From NCBI GenBank assembly GCA_050942875.1, contig JBMNOD010000004.1, positions 1 to 64,000 of the forward strand: a stretch of 64,000 nucleotides of DNA. The letters run 5' to 3'. Origin of the DNA: JAAZAI01 sp050942875 (GTDB lineage: Bacteria > Verrucomicrobiota > Kiritimatiellia > RFP12 > UBA3636). Positions 33,661 through 39,975 of the stretch are shown one piece after another. A model generated the notes under the pieces. The model searched no databases and had not been told where the DNA came from. It saw nothing but the letters and a program-made list of their open reading frames with translations. The position numbers were made by a program, and so were the translations under genes. Position 1 is the stretch's first letter; every line of letters begins with the position of its first letter.

Positions 33661-34647
33661 ATGCCCACGACGACCCCGCACCGACGCCTCCACCTGGCAT
33701 TCGCGCTCCTCGCGCTGGCAGCCGCCTGCGCGCCCGAGGCCCACGCCCAGGGCGCCGTCCTCGTCCCCGTTCGCAGCAACCAGTCGCTTCTGCCGGAGTC
33801 CATCCGCCGCGAAACCTTCGCCACCATCGACCGCACCCGCGCCACGCTCCTCAGCCGCCAGGACGACGACGGCCTCTGGACGCTCGCCGACGGCTCGCGC
33901 ACCGTCTTCCCCGCCCTCGCGCTTTGCGACCCCTTTTTCCCCGCCGCCCGCGAACTCGACGCGGCGCTGGCCGCCGCCGACGCCTGGCTCGCCGAACGCG
34001 CCGCCAAGCCCTGGACGGCGCGCGGCGCCGCCGAGGCCATCTACGCCACCCTCGCGCAGCTCCTCCATCGCGGACGCCCCCCCGGCGACCGCCTCGCCAC
34101 GCGGCTCTCGCGCATCCGGCTCGACGCCCTGCCCCACGACGACGCGGCGCTCGCGCTCGCCGCGCTCGACTACCTCGAATCCGCTCCCGACGGCGGCTGG
34201 GCCGGACTCGTCAACCGCCTCCGCGCCCACCGCCCGCCCGCCGTCGACACCGTCGCCATCGCCGCGCTCGCCCGCTTCAACGTCAGCCACGCCCGGCACG
34301 ACCTCCCGACACGCGACGTGCAGGAGCACCTCCGCTGGATCGCCGAACACGCCGAACTCGGCACCCTGCGCCGCTCGGCGGACGCCAAGCAGATCACGCC
34401 CCCTGCCGCCTTCTTCCTCGCCGTCGTCGCCGCCCAGCTTCCCCGCCGCGCCTTCCTCGACGAACGCCCGCCCCTGCCCGTCAACTGGCGCAACACCCTC
34501 GCCAACCGCCTCATCGAGCGGCAGCGTGTGGACTCCGCCACCGGCCTCAACTACTGGGACTCCTCCCCCGCCCCCTCCCCGACCAGCGACTCCGCACTCC
34601 GCGAAACAACGTTCGCCATCATGACCCTGGTCATTCTGGCAGAATAA
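33661..34647 (+). CDS. Secreted alpha/alpha-toroid-like protein (prenyltransferase/squalene-cyclase fold)
   Basis: The 328-residue protein has a signal peptide (about 1-29, HLAFALLALAAACAPEAHAQ). Helical repeats follow, with LLSRQDDDGLWTLADG near residue 65 and SALRETTFAIMTLVILAE at the end. These resemble the QxxxGxW and xxATxFALLAL patterns of terpenoid cyclase/prenyltransferase-like toroids. No DxDD or DDxxD catalytic motif is seen, so it may be a structural or peptide/polysaccharide-handling relative. AGGAG lies about 12 bases before the ATG. It is 25 bp after the PEGA gene and completes that operon. Confidence 0.7.
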   Translation: MPTTTPHRRLHLAFALLALAAACAPEAHAQGAVLVPVRSNQSLLPESIRRETFATIDRTRATLLSRQDDDGLWTLADGSRTVFPALALCDPFFPAARELDAALAAADAWLAERAAKPWTARGAAEAIYATLAQLLHRGRPPGDRLATRLSRIRLDALPHDDAALALAALDYLESAPDGGWAGLVNRLRAHRPPAVDTVAIAALARFNVSHARHDLPTRDVQEHLRWIAEHAELGTLRRSADAKQITPPAAFFLAVVAAQLPRRAFLDERPPLPVNWRNTLANRLIERQRVDSATGLNYWDSSPAPSPTSDSALRETTFAIMTLVILAE

Positions 34648-34721
34648 GCCTGCATCAAGGACGATGGAAGGGGCAAAAACCAATGCCCCGCGCACTGCCC
34701 CGCGCCGCTCAATCGCTTTGC

Positions 34722-34750
34722 TTGCCGTCGCAGGCAAGATGGGCTATAAT
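34722..34750 (+). promoter_or_regulatory. Promoter giving a probable leaderless mRNA
   Basis: TTGCCG and a perfect TATAAT are 17 bp apart with GC before the -10. The -10 ends six bases before the ATG at 34757, so transcription should begin at or next to the start codon. There is no ribosome site upstream of that ATG. Confidence 0.65.
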
Positions 34751-34756
34751 CCTGGC

Positions 34757-35623
34757 ATGACTTGCATAAGCGGAGATGACACAAAGACCAAAACCGATGC
34801 GGCTGCAGGCTTCGTGCCTGCAGCGTCCGTTGCCGACGTCTGCTTCTCGTATGGCGACTCGGAAGTGCTCCACAACATCTCGTTCACCATCCCGCAACGC
34901 GCCATGGTGGCCGTGATCGGCCCCAACGGCGGCGGCAAGTCCACGCTGTTGCACTTGCTGCTGGGCGCGTTGCGCCCCCAGCGCGGCGCCATCCGCGTGC
35001 TCGGCCAGGCGCCCGCCGCCGCGCGTCGGCGCGTCGGCTTCGTGCCGCAGCAAATCCGGTTCGACCCCGACTTCCCGATCTCCGTCATCGAGACCGTCAT
35101 GCTCGGGCGTGCCGCCGTCCACTTCATGGGCGGCTTCCGCGATCACGAGCGCGCCCTGGCATCGGCCGCGCTCAAGACCGTCGGGCTCTCGGCGCTGGAA
35201 GGACGCCGCTTCGCCGACCTCTCCGGCGGACAGCGCCAGCGCGTCTTCATCGCCCAGGCGCTGTGCGCCGACCCCGAGCTGCTCCTGCTCGACGAGCCGA
35301 CCGCCAACGTCGATGCCGACACCGAGCGCGATCTCTACGACTTGTTCACGCGGCTCAACGAGACGCGCACGCTCGTCATCGTCTCCCACAACCTGCGCGT
35401 CGTGACCGCGCATGCCTCCCACATCCTCTGCGTGAACCGGACCGCGGACATCCACTTGGTCGGCGACGACGACATCGCCCGGCTTCGCCCCATTGATGGC
35501 CATGCGGGGCTGGCCTGGATCAGCCACAGCCCCCCCGGCCATCTCGAAGATCTTGGCGCGGCAGCCGATACGACATGCTGCGCCGCTGAAACAGCAACCC
35601 GCGATGGAAGGAATTCGCCATGA
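34757..35623 (+). CDS. Metal-type ABC transporter ATPase, orphan
   Basis: The 288-residue ATPase has Walker A GPNGGGKSTLLHLLLG, signature DLSGGQRQRVFIAQAL, Walker B LLLLDEPTANVD and H-loop VSHNLRVV. Overall style, including FDPDFPISVIETVMLGR, matches zinc/manganese (ZnuC/ZurA-like) importers. No permease or binding protein gene adjoins it. The stop overlaps the glgB start by four bases, an unexpected coupling. The ATG at 34757 sits six bases past a perfect -10, so the mRNA is probably leaderless; the in-frame ATG at 34664 lies upstream of this promoter. A C-terminal extension holds two cysteines (TTCCAAE). Confidence 0.87.
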   Translation: MTCISGDDTKTKTDAAAGFVPAASVADVCFSYGDSEVLHNISFTIPQRAMVAVIGPNGGGKSTLLHLLLGALRPQRGAIRVLGQAPAAARRRVGFVPQQIRFDPDFPISVIETVMLGRAAVHFMGGFRDHERALASAALKTVGLSALEGRRFADLSGGQRQRVFIAQALCADPELLLLDEPTANVDADTERDLYDLFTRLNETRTLVIVSHNLRVVTAHASHILCVNRTADIHLVGDDDIARLRPIDGHAGLAWISHSPPGHLEDLGAAADTTCCAAETATRDGRNSP

Positions 35624-37632
35624 TACGCGACAAAAACCTCAAAAAGCTCTCCAACGACCCGTATCTCAAGCCGCATCTGGCGCATATTCAAGAACGCGCC
35701 CAACGCATTCAGGAGCAGGAAGAACGCCTCTCGAACCCCGCCGGCAACCTCGCCGACTTCGCCAGCGCGCACGAGTACTTCGGCCTGCACCGCACCGCCG
35801 ACGGCGGATGGGTCTTCCGCGAGCTGGCGCCGAACGCCACCGCCATCTGGCTCGTCGGCGACTTCTCCGACTGGAAGCGCCAAGACGCCTACCAGCTCGA
35901 ACGCATCCCGGAGAGCGACGACTGGTCCGTCGAACTCCCCGCCGACGCACTCGCCCACGGCCAGCACTACCGGCTCGACATGGAATGGCCCGGCGGCGGC
36001 GGCCCGCGCATCCCGGCCTACGCCCGCCGCGTCGTGCAGGACGCCGGCACGAAGCTCTTCTCGGCGCAAGTCTGGGATCCCAGGCCCTACGTCTGGAAAC
36101 ATCCGACCTTCACCGTGCCCGACCGCGACCCGCTCATCTACGAGGCGCATGTCGGCATGGCGCAGGAAGAACCCAAGATCGGGACGTACACCGAGTTTCG
36201 CGAGAAGACCCTGCCACGCATCGCCAAGGCCGGCTACAACACGATCCAGCTCATGGCGATCATGGAGCACCCGTACTACGGCTCGTTCGGATACCAGGTC
36301 GCCAACTTCTTCGCCTGCTCCTCGCGCTTCGGCACCCCCGAAGAGCTCAAGGAGCTGATCGACGCCGCCCACGGCCTCGGCATCGCCGTGATCATGGACC
36401 TCGTCCACTCCCACGCCGTCCTCAACGAAGTCGAGGGCATCGCGCGCTTCGACGGCACGCGCCACCTCTACTTCCACGACGGCCCGCGCGGACGCCACAC
36501 GATGTGGGATTCGGCCTGCTTCGACTACGGCCGCATCGCCACGCTCCACTTCCTGCTCTCCAACTGCCGCTACTGGATCGACGAATTCCGCTTCGACGGC
36601 TTCCGCTTCGACGGCGTCACGAGCATGCTCTACCTCCACCACGGCCTCGGCGTCGACTTCATGCACTACGACCAGTACTTCGACGACAACGTCGACGAGG
36701 ACGCCTACACCTATCTCGCGCTCGCCAACAAGGTCGTCCACGCCGTGCGTCCGGACGCCATCACGGTCGCCGAGGACGTCAGCGGCATGCCGGGACTCTG
36801 CTCCCCCGCCGAGGAAGGCGGCGCGGGCTTCGACCTGCGCATGGCCATGGGCGTCACCGAAACATGGGGCAAGCTCGTGCGCGACATCCCCGACCCCGAC
36901 TGGCACCTCTCCTGGCTCTGGCACGAGCTCGTCAACCGCCGCGCCGACGAGCAGACGATCAGCTACGTCGAATGCCACGACCAGGCCCTGGTCGGCGGCA
37001 AGACGCTCTTCTTCGAGATGACCGGCCCGGCGATCTACGACGCCATGCACAAGGGCAGCGGCAACCTCGCCATCGAACGCGCCATCGCCCTGCACAAGCT
37101 CGCGCGCCTCGCCACGCTCGGCGCCGCCGGCCACGGCTACCTCAACTTCATGGGCAACGAATTCGGCCACCCCGAGTGGATCGACTTCCCGCGCGAAGGC
37201 AACGACTTCTCGCTCGACCGCGCCCGCCGGCAGTGGAGCCTCCGCGACGACCCCACGCTGCAATTCCACTGGCTGGGCGACTTCGACGAAGCGCTCATGA
37301 AACTGGTCGGGAGCCAGGAGCGGTTCTTCCACAACCCCGTCCGGTTCATGGAAGTCTCCGACGGCGCGAAGATCCTCGTCTTCAGCCGGGGGCCGCTCTT
37401 CTTCGCGTTCAACTTCCACTGGACGCAGTCGTACCCCGACTGGGCGATCACCGTGCCGCCCGGCAGCTACGACCTCGTGCTCAACTCCGACGCGCCGGCC
37501 TTCGGCGGCCAGGGACGCATCGCGGACGGCCAGACCTTCATCCCGCTGCCCGAAATCAAGGGCCGCGAACAGATCGACCGCATCCACGTCTACCTGCCCG
37601 CCCGCACCGCCGTCGTCCTCAAACGGCGCTGA
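35620..37632 (+). CDS. glgB: 1,4-alpha-glucan (glycogen) branching enzyme, GH13
   Basis: GlgB moves alpha-1,4 chain segments to alpha-1,6 branch points in glycogen. A CBM48-like domain lies at about 50-140 (FRELAPNATAIWLVGDFSDW). The catalytic barrel shows the nucleophile Asp in FRFDGFRFDGVTSML, the Glu in TVAEDVSGMPGL, and YVECHDQAL with the late conserved His-Asp. NEFGHPEW near 510 is the branching-enzyme landmark. At 670 residues it resembles the eukaryote-like GH13_8 class more than long bacterial GlgB. No other glycogen genes are adjacent. Confidence 0.93.
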   Translation: MIRDKNLKKLSNDPYLKPHLAHIQERAQRIQEQEERLSNPAGNLADFASAHEYFGLHRTADGGWVFRELAPNATAIWLVGDFSDWKRQDAYQLERIPESDDWSVELPADALAHGQHYRLDMEWPGGGGPRIPAYARRVVQDAGTKLFSAQVWDPRPYVWKHPTFTVPDRDPLIYEAHVGMAQEEPKIGTYTEFREKTLPRIAKAGYNTIQLMAIMEHPYYGSFGYQVANFFACSSRFGTPEELKELIDAAHGLGIAVIMDLVHSHAVLNEVEGIARFDGTRHLYFHDGPRGRHTMWDSACFDYGRIATLHFLLSNCRYWIDEFRFDGFRFDGVTSMLYLHHGLGVDFMHYDQYFDDNVDEDAYTYLALANKVVHAVRPDAITVAEDVSGMPGLCSPAEEGGAGFDLRMAMGVTETWGKLVRDIPDPDWHLSWLWHELVNRRADEQTISYVECHDQALVGGKTLFFEMTGPAIYDAMHKGSGNLAIERAIALHKLARLATLGAAGHGYLNFMGNEFGHPEWIDFPREGNDFSLDRARRQWSLRDDPTLQFHWLGDFDEALMKLVGSQERFFHNPVRFMEVSDGAKILVFSRGPLFFAFNFHWTQSYPDWAITVPPGSYDLVLNSDAPAFGGQGRIADGQTFIPLPEIKGREQIDRIHVYLPARTAVVLKRR

Positions 37633-37633
37633 G

Positions 37634-37667
37634 CCCCTAGCCCCTAGCGACTAGCCCCTAGCCCTGG
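37634..37667. repeat. CTAGCCC heptad repeat
   Basis: About five CCCCTAG or CGACTAG heptads between the glgB stop and the tadA stop, matching module B at 3390-3420. The last ones run into the tadA 3' end. Confidence 0.7.
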
Positions 37668-38260
37668 CCTTCCTGCTCGTCTTCCTGCGCAGGCTTCTTC
37701 CGCCGAGTGCGGAAGAAGCCCTGAAGCTGGTCGAGACAGGCGTCGCGACAGACGCCCGAGAGCACCTCGGGATGGTGGTTGACGCCGGGATGCTCGAACA
37801 TCTTGAAAACCGTGTGCGCCCCGCGCTTCGGATCGTCCACGCCCCACACGACAAGCGGCACGCGCGCCAGCACGATGGCGCCGCCGCACATCGGGCACGG
37901 CTCCTTCGTCACGTACAAGATCGCGCGCTCCAGGCGCCAATCGCCGACGGCCGCCGTCGCCTGCGTGATCGCCAGCATCTCCGCATGCGCCGTCGGATCC
38001 TTCAGCGCCTCCGTCATGTTGTGCGAACGCCCCACGACGCGCGGGCGCCCGTCGGCGCCCGGCACGACGATGACGCACCCCGCCGGGACCTCCCCCTCGG
38101 CCTCCGCCTTCGCGGCCTCGGCTTGCGCCTGGCGCATGTATTTCTCATGGAAGGCGGCGTCCAACTCGCCAAATGCCGGCGCTGGCGGCGTCGCAGCCCC
38201 GCCTCCGGACGGCAGGTCTCCGGACTCAAAAAGAAGGTTCGATTTCCAATGAAAAACCAC
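37658..38260 (-). CDS. tadA: tRNA-specific adenosine deaminase-like protein (TadA family)
   Basis: It probably deaminates wobble adenosine 34 to inosine in tRNA. The zinc site is TAHAEMLA (His, catalytic Glu) and EPCPMCGGAI (two Cys). DDPKRGAHTVFKM and NHHPEVLSGVCRDACLDQL match TadA-specific blocks near the C-terminus, followed by a charged tail. The first about 40 residues are an extra, poorly conserved N-terminal extension; an internal Met near residue 42 is an alternative start. Other nucleoside deaminases of the family cannot be fully excluded. Confidence 0.85.
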   Translation of the reverse strand: MVFHWKSNLLFESGDLPSGGGAATPPAPAFGELDAAFHEKYMRQAQAEAAKAEAEGEVPAGCVIVVPGADGRPRVVGRSHNMTEALKDPTAHAEMLAITQATAAVGDWRLERAILYVTKEPCPMCGGAIVLARVPLVVWGVDDPKRGAHTVFKMFEHPGVNHHPEVLSGVCRDACLDQLQGFFRTRRKKPAQEDEQEGQG

Positions 38261-38284
38261 TTCTGAAAAATCCTCCGAATAGGC

Positions 38285-38314
38285 TTGACTTCACGACGCA
38301 AAAGATGGTAGCCT
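38285..38314 (+). promoter_or_regulatory. Promoter of tRNA-Thr
   Basis: TTGACT and TAGCCT are 18 bp apart. The -10 ends 13 bases before the mature 5' end of the tRNA. Confidence 0.5.
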
Positions 38315-38327
38315 GTGCAGTTCTTGA

Positions 38328-38403
38328 GCCAACATAGCTCAGCTGGTAGAGCAGCGCACTCGTAATGCGCAGGTCGTCGGTTCGATTCCGACTGTTGGCT
38401 CCA
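38328..38403 (+). tRNA. tRNA-Thr (anticodon CGU)
   Basis: A 76-nt cloverleaf. The acceptor GCCAACA pairs with TGTTGGC. The D arm is GCTC-AGCTGGTA-GAGC. The anticodon stem GCGCA/TGCGC encloses CTCGTAA with anticodon CGT. The T arm is GTCGG-TTCGATT-CCGAC. The discriminator is U and the CCA end is encoded. It stands alone between tadA and the pseudopilin-like gene. Confidence 0.97.
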
Positions 38404-38425
38404 TTTCTTTGTTTCCCTTCCTTCG

Positions 38426-38461
38426 AGCCCCGCCTTCCGCATCGGATCGCGGGGCTTTTTT
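38426..38461 (+). terminator. Rho-independent terminator of tRNA-Thr
   Basis: AGCCCCGC pairs with GCGGGGCT around a 15-base loop and is followed by a run of six T. It lies 23 bases past the tRNA. Confidence 0.85.
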
Positions 38462-38489
38462 CCCTCCCGACGACCGTCTGCGTCTCCGT

Positions 38490-39287
38490 TCATGGTTCGG
38501 GCGCAATCGTCACCACGGGCGTGGTGGCGCGGTGGCCGCGACGCGACGGGTCGTGACGGATGAAATCAGGGTGCGGCTTGAACAACTCCAGCGGCGCAAT
38601 CAGATCGTCTTCTGTCTTGTACGTCTTGTCAGGGCCGGCGCTGATGAGAATGGGCACATCGTTCGTCTGATCGTAGAAGAACGGACGCTGCCAGGCATCG
38701 TTGTCGATCGCATTGACGTAAGTTCCGTGCCAATCGAGCACGCCGGGATTCACGACGAGCGCCAAAAGCCCGCCCTCCTCGTGCGTCGGGTAGCGCCCGA
38801 TGTCCGCCTTGAAATGCGCGAGCGCCATGGCATAGACTTCAATCGCCTTCAGCGTCAGCGCCATCGGATCGCGCTGCTTCCGGACAGGAGCGGGGTGTCG
38901 ATAGGACGTTGTCGTCAACAAGCCCCCGAGAATCAAAAAAACAGCCAACACGCCAAACAGGAAGACGGGGCTGCGCGGGCCGGCCAACGCGGGCGGCCCG
39001 CCCATCTCGCGCCGCCGCTTCTCGGCCGCGCGCCGGATCGCCTCGACGGCCTCGCGCCGCTCGGCCTTGCCCGGCGGCGCATAGCCGACGGGCGGGCGGA
39101 TCGTCTTTCCGCACGAAGGGCAAAGCATCTTCGGCGGGGGCCATGTAAACCGCTTCTTGCAATAGGGGCAAGCGCAGGCCTTGCCCTCCAGATCCGGCAG
39201 GAACCGGGTCTTTTCCGTGGGATTGTCAGGGGTTGGTGTTTTCAAGGCGCAACGTATCCAAGTCAATGCGGCGGTAAAAACAATCAC
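38490..39287 (-). CDS. Zinc-ribbon membrane protein with GspG-like pseudopilin domain
   Basis: About 265 residues from the ATG at 39287; a TTG at 39245 would shorten it by 14. A zinc ribbon (CPYC about residue 40, CPSC about 56) leads into a charged region and one TM segment (about 107-125, FLFGVLAVFLILGGLL). The C-terminus resembles the type II secretion major pseudopilin core: ALAHFKADIGRYPTHEEGG, then ILISAGPDKTYKTEDD. The prepilin peptidase motif is absent, so it is not a normal pseudopilin. The start overlaps hisI by 62 bases in another frame. It is the third gene behind rubredoxin and hisI. Confidence 0.75.
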   Translation of the reverse strand: MIVFTAALTWIRCALKTPTPDNPTEKTRFLPDLEGKACACPYCKKRFTWPPPKMLCPSCGKTIRPPVGYAPPGKAERREAVEAIRRAAEKRRREMGGPPALAGPRSPVFLFGVLAVFLILGGLLTTTSYRHPAPVRKQRDPMALTLKAIEVYAMALAHFKADIGRYPTHEEGGLLALVVNPGVLDWHGTYVNAIDNDAWQRPFFYDQTNDVPILISAGPDKTYKTEDDLIAPLELFKPHPDFIRHDPSRRGHRATTPVVTIAPEP

Positions 39288-39717
39288 GCGGCTCCCCGGC
39301 GCGGTTGACCGTATGGCAAATGCCCGTTCGAACGCCCGCGTCGGGTTCGAGCGGCAGCACGCGGTAGAGGAGCGAATTCTGCTCGCAGTTCACGTATGCC
39401 TCGACGAGCGCGAAGCGGTGCCCCGACGTGGCGCCCTTCTTCCACATCGCCTGTCGCGACGTGCTCCAGAGCACCAGCCGACGCGTTCGAAACGCCTCGC
39501 GCATCGCCGCCTCGTTCGTGTAGGCCACGAGGACGACCTCCAGCGTGTCCTGACGCTGGATGGCCACCGGCACGCAGCCGGTGGCACGGTCAAGCTTGCC
39601 GAAGTCCAACGCCAGTTCGGCGCCCTCTTCGATCTGAACACCAGAAACGCTCATGCCGAAAGGAATCTCGAAACACGACGCAGGCGGATCCAAGCCCCGC
39701 CGCTCAAAAAGGATCAC
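39226..39717 (-). CDS. hisI: Phosphoribosyl-AMP cyclohydrolase-like protein
   Basis: HisI opens the adenine ring in the third step of histidine synthesis. [36 protein letters not shown] and ICHT...DCFYRR match the family, with three zinc cysteines retained. The magnesium site normally written DCDxD is here NCEQN, so its three Asp are replaced by Asn, Glu and Asn. The frame opens at GTG 39717, overlapping the rubredoxin stop as GTGA; ATG 39654 is the alternative and would give a 142-residue protein closer to family length. No other his gene is nearby. Confidence 0.83.
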   Translation of the reverse strand: MILFERRGLDPPASCFEIPFGMSVSGVQIEEGAELALDFGKLDRATGCVPVAIQRQDTLEVVLVAYTNEAAMREAFRTRRLVLWSTSRQAMWKKGATSGHRFALVEAYVNCEQNSLLYRVLPLEPDAGVRTGICHTVNRAGEPRDCFYRRIDLDTLRLENTNP

Positions 39718-39872
39718 TCGGCAACGAAGTCGTCTTTGCCGACGCCGCAGACCGGACAGACCCAGTCTTCAGGAAGGTCTTCAAAGGCCGTGCCGGGAGC
39801 GATGCCGTTGTCCGGATCGCCAGCGGCCGGATCATAGACATAGCCACACGTTTCGCAAACATACTTCTTCAT
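39714..39872 (-). CDS. Rubredoxin
   Basis: A 52-residue electron-transfer protein with a single iron. It begins [16 protein letters not shown] and ends with [16 protein letters not shown], so both CxxCG knuckles are present at residues 6-9 and 39-42. [18 protein letters not shown] is the typical central loop. It probably serves anaerobic redox chemistry or oxygen/peroxide defence. It is the first gene of an operon with hisI, whose GTG overlaps its stop by four bases. Confidence 0.95.
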   Translation of the reverse strand: MKKYVCETCGYVYDPAAGDPDNGIAPGTAFEDLPEDWVCPVCGVGKDDFVAE

Positions 39873-39923
39873 TGTCGATGCTCTCGTTAAGGTTGTAGAA
39901 AGTCAAGGGGTTGACAAAGTTGA

Positions 39924-39953
39924 ATCATAGCATTTGCCACCCTGCGCGGTCAA
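39924..39953 (-). promoter_or_regulatory. Promoter of the rubredoxin operon
   Basis: On the minus strand TTGACC and TATGAT are 18 bp apart, with TGC before the -10 (extended). It lies between the giant-protein stop and the rubredoxin ATG. Confidence 0.6.
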
Positions 39954-39975
39954 TCGTTCAACGCTCCATAATCGA

